The notes beneath the pieces are model-generated. The model was not told where the DNA came from. It ran no database searches and saw only the letters and a list, made by a program, of their open reading frames with translations. Positions 38,671-42,483 of a stretch of 42,483 nt of DNA are shown in pieces. Origin of the DNA: DATJPY01 sp035506135 (lineage in GTDB: Bacteria; Myxococcota_A; UBA9160; PR03). Made by a program: the position numbers and the translations under genes. The DNA lies in NCBI GenBank assembly GCA_035506135.1, contig DATJPY010000091.1:1-42483 (forward strand), written 5' to 3'. Every line of letters begins with the position of its first letter. The stretch's first letter is position 1.

Positions 38671-40716
38671 ATGCCCTCCGACACCAATTCCGGATCGCCT
38701 CGATCCTTCCTGCGCCTCGACCGACCCCGCCGCGTCGCTCCCTGGCTCGCCGGCGCATGCGCCCTGGCGCTCGCGGCAGCGGCGCCCGCCGCTCCGCCTG
38801 CGGTTCCCGCCACCCTGAGCTACCAGGGCCTGCTGCTCGATGGGACGGGGCAGCCGCGCACCGGAAACGTCGACGTGACCGTGCGGATCTTCGACGCCCT
38901 CCTGAGCGGCGCGCTCGTATACAAGCAGAGCTTCAGCGCCGTTCCGCTCGCCGACGGCGTCTTCACCCTCTCGCTCGGCCCGACGGGCGACGCCAACGAC
39001 GGGTCCGCCACCCCGCTCACCACGAGCCTCGCGACGGCCATCGCCGGCGACGCCGGCCCGAGCGCACCGTCCCGCTTCCTCGAGCTCACGGTCGGAAGCG
39101 AGGGCGCGCTGGTGCGCACGCAGATCCTGTCCTCGGCCTACGCGCTGCGGGCATCGAGCGCCGCGACGGCCGACAGCGCCGCGACGGCGCAGACCGCGAC
39201 GACTGCCCAGACGGCCAACGACGTAGTCAACGTCGGCGGGCTTCCGGTGGCAGTGATCACCCAGCTCTGGAACAGCGCGAACTCGGACGGCAGCGGCCCA
39301 CCGAACGGCGACCCGAGCGAGGGCCTCCAGGACACCGACGGCGACGGGATTCCCAACTACCTCGACCCGGACAACGACAACGACGGCATCCCGGACGGTC
39401 AGGAGGCGCCCGGCGGGATCAACCTGCCGACGCCCAACTCGATCTCCCTGACGCCGAACCAGCTCTTCTACACCGACAGCACCGTCGTGACGGTCCACGG
39501 TGCGGGCTTCCTCCCCGGGCTCTCGGTGGTCTTCGGCAGCCAGACGCCGGCGCCGAGCAACCTCTCGTCGACGAGCTTCCAGGTGAGCGTCGGGCCCCAG
39601 AGCCCCGGTACGGCCGACATCCGCGTCACCAATCCCAACGGACAGACCGTGCTCGCCGCCGCGGCCTTCAACTTCCTCTCGTCCTTGACCAACACCGTCC
39701 CGCTGAGGGACTACCTCACCACCCTGGCCCTGAAGACCGGCACCACGCAGGCCGTGCTCGGCGGCTTCAAGCAGTACGGGGTAGGCACGGGAGCCTCGGC
39801 GGTGTTCCCGCTCGCTTCGCGCGGGAGCGGCGCCATCGCCATGGCCTGGTCGCCGAGCGGGCAGGTCGCCGGCCTGCGCTGCCGCGACGTCAACAGCACC
39901 ACGTGCCAGCTCGAGATCCTGGTCGACTCGAACGGCGACAACGCACTCGAGGGCGAGACCCCGCTGCCCGTGGAGACCGAGACGGGCACCAGTCCCGTCG
40001 TCACGACCGCGCAGCTCGCCGTCGATCCTTCGGGTCACTGGGTGGCCGGGTACGTCCGCAAGCTCTCGAGCGCGACGGCAGTCGTCGCGCACGATCGCAA
40101 CGGCGACGGCGACTTCCTCGACGCCAACGAGATCGTGACCGTCGACCCGAATCCGCTCGGGAACGGCGGCGCCAACCCGAGCGCGCTGGCGGTCGACTCC
40201 GCCGGACGCGTCGCGTACGTCTACGCGGCGAACTTCCTCTCGCAGGTCAACGTCGCCTGGGACCGCAACAACGACGGCGACTTCGAGGACACGGTCGGCG
40301 GGAACCCAGAGCGCTCGATGCTGGTGAGCGGCACGACGAGCTGCCTCGGGGCCACCTTCGACGACTCCGACCACCTCGTCGTGGTCTGGAGCGGAGGGAT
40401 CGGCGTCCAGCTCTTCCGCGACCTGAACGGCGACGGCGACTTCGCCGATGCCGGGGAGCAGGCGGACCTGGCGCCGGGCGCGACGGTCACCGCCTGCGAC
40501 GTCGCCAAGAAGCCCGGCCAGCCGCTCGCGGTGATGCACAACGGCGGCGGGCTCAAGCTGCTCGTCGACAAGAACGGCGACGGCGACTTCGCGGACGCGG
40601 GAGAGGTCACCTCGTTCCCGCAGACGGCGGGCGCCGAGGCCCGCCTCGCGGTGAACGGCACCGATCGCGCCGTCATCGCGGTGTCGGGCCAGCTCGTGAT
40701 CGGCACGACGAACTGA
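38671..40716 (+). CDS. Large secreted protein with IPT/TIG-like domain and Ca-binding-type acidic repeats
   Basis: A 681-residue exported protein. An extended signal region (RRVAPWLAGACALALAAAAP) is followed by a beta domain common in secreted proteins of large-genome bacteria (TLSYQGLLLDGTGQPRTGNV ... DGVFTLSLGPTG). Next come an Ala/Thr/Asp linker (ATADSAATAQTATTAQT), a thrombospondin-3-like Ca motif (DTDGDGIPNYLDPDNDNDG), an IPT/TIG-like domain (ISLTPNQLFYTDSTVVTVHG) and a C-terminal propeller-like half with four EF-hand-like loops (DRNGDGDFLDANE, DRNNDGDFEDT, DLNGDGDFADAGE, DKNGDGDFADAGE). It probably binds calcium and sits outside the cell. ATG 38671 has GGAGG 8 nt upstream. No catalytic motif or sorting signal is visible. 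Confidence 0.75.
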   Translation: MPSDTNSGSPRSFLRLDRPRRVAPWLAGACALALAAAAPAAPPAVPATLSYQGLLLDGTGQPRTGNVDVTVRIFDALLSGALVYKQSFSAVPLADGVFTLSLGPTGDANDGSATPLTTSLATAIAGDAGPSAPSRFLELTVGSEGALVRTQILSSAYALRASSAATADSAATAQTATTAQTANDVVNVGGLPVAVITQLWNSANSDGSGPPNGDPSEGLQDTDGDGIPNYLDPDNDNDGIPDGQEAPGGINLPTPNSISLTPNQLFYTDSTVVTVHGAGFLPGLSVVFGSQTPAPSNLSSTSFQVSVGPQSPGTADIRVTNPNGQTVLAAAAFNFLSSLTNTVPLRDYLTTLALKTGTTQAVLGGFKQYGVGTGASAVFPLASRGSGAIAMAWSPSGQVAGLRCRDVNSTTCQLEILVDSNGDNALEGETPLPVETETGTSPVVTTAQLAVDPSGHWVAGYVRKLSSATAVVAHDRNGDGDFLDANEIVTVDPNPLGNGGANPSALAVDSAGRVAYVYAANFLSQVNVAWDRNNDGDFEDTVGGNPERSMLVSGTTSCLGATFDDSDHLVVVWSGGIGVQLFRDLNGDGDFADAGEQADLAPGATVTACDVAKKPGQPLAVMHNGGGLKLLVDKNGDGDFADAGEVTSFPQTAGAEARLAVNGTDRAVIAVSGQLVIGTTN

Positions 40717-40724
40717 GGGAGCCG

Positions 40725-41357
40725 ATGGCATCTCGAGCCCGGGTCGTCGCTCTCGCCGCGGCCTGCCTCTTGGTGGCGGCGGCAGCGAGCTGCCCGCTGC
40801 AGACCGTGCAGATCTCGAAGCCGCGCGGCGGACTGCTCGACGACGACCCGACGCTCGCCGTCGACGTCAAGGTGGGACGCAACTTCGTGTCGACGAGCGC
40901 GACCGTGCGCGTCGACGGCATCGACCTGATCGCGGCGCTCGGCCTGACGCCGCCCTTCGCGGGGGCGAGCGGCAGCGTGACGATCGGGGGCAGCCCGGTC
41001 TCGGTGACGGAGTTCGCCTACGCGATCCCGAGCACGTCGGACCCGATCGCGCTGACGGCGACGCTCGCAGGCCTTCCTCCCGGCGATCACTTCCTCGAGG
41101 CGGAGGCGCTCCCGCAGGGCGGCGGCGCCGCGACGCTGCGAGCCGTGCAGTTCGCGCTGGTGGAGCCGTTCACGCGCGAGGCGGACGTGCTCGCGTCGTC
41201 CGGGACGCCGCCTCCCTCTCCGGTCACGCTCGGCAGCCGCGCTGGCGACGCAACGCTCGGCGAGCCGCTGGCCGCGCCACCGATCCCGCTCGCCGCCGGC
41301 GACACGCTGCGCTCCGGCTTCGTACCCGTGGCTCGCGGCCGCGCCAGCGCGCCCTAG
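40725..41357 (+). CDS. Secreted or lipoprotein of unknown function following the repeat protein
   Basis: A 210-residue protein with a signal peptide (ARVVALAAACLLVAAAASCP). The Cys after AAS could be a weak lipobox, so it may be a lipoprotein. The rest is beta-rich, with LAVDVKVGRNFVSTSATVRV, GSVTIGGSPVSVTEFAYAIP and LAGLPPGDHFLEAEALPQGG, the last resembling Ig-like/cohesin-type surface domains. I do not recognise a family. ATG 40725 has GAGGGA upstream and lies 8 nt after the repeat protein's stop, so the two are co-transcribed and may be partners at the cell surface. Confidence 0.65.
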   Translation: MASRARVVALAAACLLVAAAASCPLQTVQISKPRGGLLDDDPTLAVDVKVGRNFVSTSATVRVDGIDLIAALGLTPPFAGASGSVTIGGSPVSVTEFAYAIPSTSDPIALTATLAGLPPGDHFLEAEALPQGGGAATLRAVQFALVEPFTREADVLASSGTPPPSPVTLGSRAGDATLGEPLAAPPIPLAAGDTLRSGFVPVARGRASAP

Positions 41358-41371
41358 CTCCCGCAGGCGGG

Positions 41372-41391
41372 GCCCGAGGGGCAAGGTTTTT
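41372..41391 (+). terminator. Weak candidate intrinsic terminator after the 210-residue gene
   Basis: GCCC-GAG-GGGC (41372-41382) is followed by AAGG and five T residues (41387-41391), 15 nt after the stop codon. The 4-bp stem is short. A second imperfect stem follows (GTTTTTCC at 41386-41393 with GGAAACAC at 41401-41408). Confidence 0.3.
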
Positions 41392-41474
41392 CCACTGAGC
41401 GGAAACACTCTTCCCCGCAGACTGGCGAGCCGTATCCTCCGCGCGCCGCGCGGGCCCTCGTGGTCGGTACGCAT

Positions 41475-41488
41475 CTTGCTCGAGCAAG
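41475..41488. promoter_or_regulatory. Perfect 14-bp palindrome in the leader region of the protease gene
   Basis: CTTGCTCGAGCAAG is a perfect 14-bp dyad with no spacer, within the 280-nt non-coding stretch 41358-41637. Its size fits a dimeric repressor or activator site. No other feature was seen in that stretch apart from the weak terminator. Confidence 0.4.
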
Positions 41489-41637
41489 CGCGCGATCGGC
41501 CAACGGGGGAACACCATGGGTCGGCATGGGCGGCTCCGCCTCGGGCCCGGACGTCGGCGCCGGGCTGCCGGCGAAGTGCTATTCGTCGCGCCCCACCCGC
41601 GATCCGCGCGGGCGGTTGCTCATGCGGGGATGGCGCG

Positions 41638-42483
41638 ATGAGGGGCTCGGGAGCGGCGGCCTCGGCAGGGTCGATGCGCGGGCTGGCGCGGTACGGGCTC
41701 GATGCCCTGGTCGTGCTGGGAGCCCTCGCGCTCGGCACGCTCGGGGTTCCCGACCCGGCTCGTGCCGTCCTCCTCGCCGCCGGCGACGGGACCGAGAACA
41801 CGACCGCGCCCGCCGACGATCCCGGCTTCGCGAACGTCGGGAACCGGGGCGGGCTCAGCGCCGTCTACATCGGCAACGGATGGGTGCTGACCGCGAGCCA
41901 CGTCGGCGTCGGCCCGGTGGTGTTCGGAAGCAACACCTACGAGCCGAGCCCCGGCGGCGGCTTCGCCTTCGCGACGACACCGGGCGTCTCGGCCGACCTG
42001 ATCGTCTTCAAGCTCAAGAAGAATCCTCCCCTTCCGGCGCTCACCATCTCGAGCGAGACGCCGCCGCCTGGCGCCGAGGTGACGCTCGTCGGGAACGGTC
42101 TCAACCGCGGCGCCGCCACGAGCTGGAACGGCATCAGCGGCTGGCTCTGGGGCACCGGGAGCGCCACGCGCTGGGGCACCAACCTGGTGGTCTCCGCGCC
42201 GCTCGACGTGACGGTCGGGAAGATCGTGACGCAGGCGTTCTACACCGACTTCACGCAGCCGCCTCCTCCTCCCTCCGAGGCCACCGCCTACGAGTCGCAG
42301 GGCGTTCCGGGAGACTCCGGCGGCGCGGTCTTCTACAAGAATGGGAGCTCCTGGGAGCTGGCGGGCATCCTGTTCGGCATCGATAGCTTCGTGAACCAGC
42401 CGGCGGGCACGGCGCTCTACGGAAACAAGACCTACGCCGTCGACCTCGCCTTCTATCGCACCGCGATCCTCGGGTTCGCCAGC
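41638..42483 (+). CDS. Secreted trypsin-like serine protease, 3' end beyond window
   Basis: The visible 282 residues form a chymotrypsin-fold (S1) protease. A hydrophobic export segment (LDALVVLGALALGTLGVPDP, then AR and A) precedes the catalytic triad: His88 in GWVLTASHVG, Asp120 in SADLIVFKL and Ser227 in GVPGDSGGAVF. Tyr/Trp-rich strands between them are normal for the fold. It should cleave peptides outside the cytoplasm. Similar proteins from PEP-CTERM bacteria end in a sorting tail, which would lie beyond the window. ATG 41638 gives a signal peptide with an Arg-containing n-region; a second in-frame Met, 12 residues on, is an alternative. No strong ribosome-binding site is visible. Confidence 0.82.
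   Translation, partial: MRGSGAAASAGSMRGLARYGLDALVVLGALALGTLGVPDPARAVLLAAGDGTENTTAPADDPGFANVGNRGGLSAVYIGNGWVLTASHVGVGPVVFGSNTYEPSPGGGFAFATTPGVSADLIVFKLKKNPPLPALTISSETPPPGAEVTLVGNGLNRGAATSWNGISGWLWGTGSATRWGTNLVVSAPLDVTVGKIVTQAFYTDFTQPPPPPSEATAYESQGVPGDSGGAVFYKNGSSWELAGILFGIDSFVNQPAGTALYGNKTYAVDLAFYRTAILGFAS

Noticed and set aside
1..42483. tRNA, rRNA, CRISPR arrays, phage or conjugative genes
   Set aside because: Reading the gaps on both strands showed no cloverleaf, no regular repeat-spacer pattern and no integrase or transposase motifs.

Overview
The window is about 70% GC, and its real genes sit as long G/C-ending frames on both strands. It encodes outer-membrane and periplasmic proteins (a TPR plus beta-barrel protein, a FecR-domain protein, a PEP-CTERM-like surface protein), capsule or exopolysaccharide genes, a four-subunit ferredoxin-dependent 2-oxoacid oxidoreductase, a protein of the deazaflavin (F420) nitroreductase family and several acyl-CoA and amidohydrolase genes. 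That mix suggests a high-GC Gram-negative bacterium of the deltaproteobacterial, myxobacterial or Binatota type. The placement is inference, because no rRNA or marker gene is present. Several genes lack a Shine-Dalgarno sequence and have a TANNNT hexamer 6-9 nt before the start, suggesting frequent leaderless transcripts.

Layout. (1) 1-5873: a minus-strand operon TetR > 2-oxoacid:ferredoxin oxidoreductase gamma-delta-alpha-beta > SRPBCC > F420-type enzyme. Most junctions overlap by a few bases. It diverges from an acyl-CoA synthetase-like gene that lacks the usual catalytic lysine. (2) 5874-11112: an S53 (kumamolisin-like) protease with a good promoter, an amidohydrolase, a CSLREA/beta-helix surface protein with a PEP-CTERM-like tail and a tandem YCII protein. 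(3) 11224-20934: a polysaccharide locus. DUF362 protein, flippase, CapK/PaaK-like protein and heparinase-like lyase lie on the minus strand; a carbamoyltransferase and a polyprenyl-phosphate sugar transferase lie on the plus strand. It ends at a lower-GC inverted-repeat element next to a gene remnant (20935-21331).

(4) 21332-32669: an SAM methyltransferase, then a signalling and redox block: TPR/outer-membrane barrel, FecR-domain protein, CHASE2-class III nucleotide cyclase, small unknown gene, cyclic-nucleotide-binding thioredoxin-reductase-like flavoprotein, UBP-type zinc finger, dienelactone hydrolase and DipZ (CcdA plus thioredoxin). The cyclase and the cNMP-binding flavoprotein are only about 350 bp apart. 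The two divergent intergenic regions flanking the flavoprotein and DipZ share a GGTT...CGCAA palindrome placed identically against a -10 hexamer. I regard this block as the best candidate for an uncharacterised system: envelope sensing leading to a cyclic nucleotide that controls a flavoprotein redox module.

(5) 32691-38606: a carboxylesterase diverging by only 21 bp from a catabolic-looking cluster (acyl-CoA synthetase, unknown 171-aa protein, amidohydrolase, SDR). (6) 38671-42483: secreted proteins. These are a large protein with Ca-binding-type repeats, a small possible lipoprotein and a trypsin-like protease cut by the window end. No tRNA, rRNA, CRISPR array or intact insertion sequence was seen.
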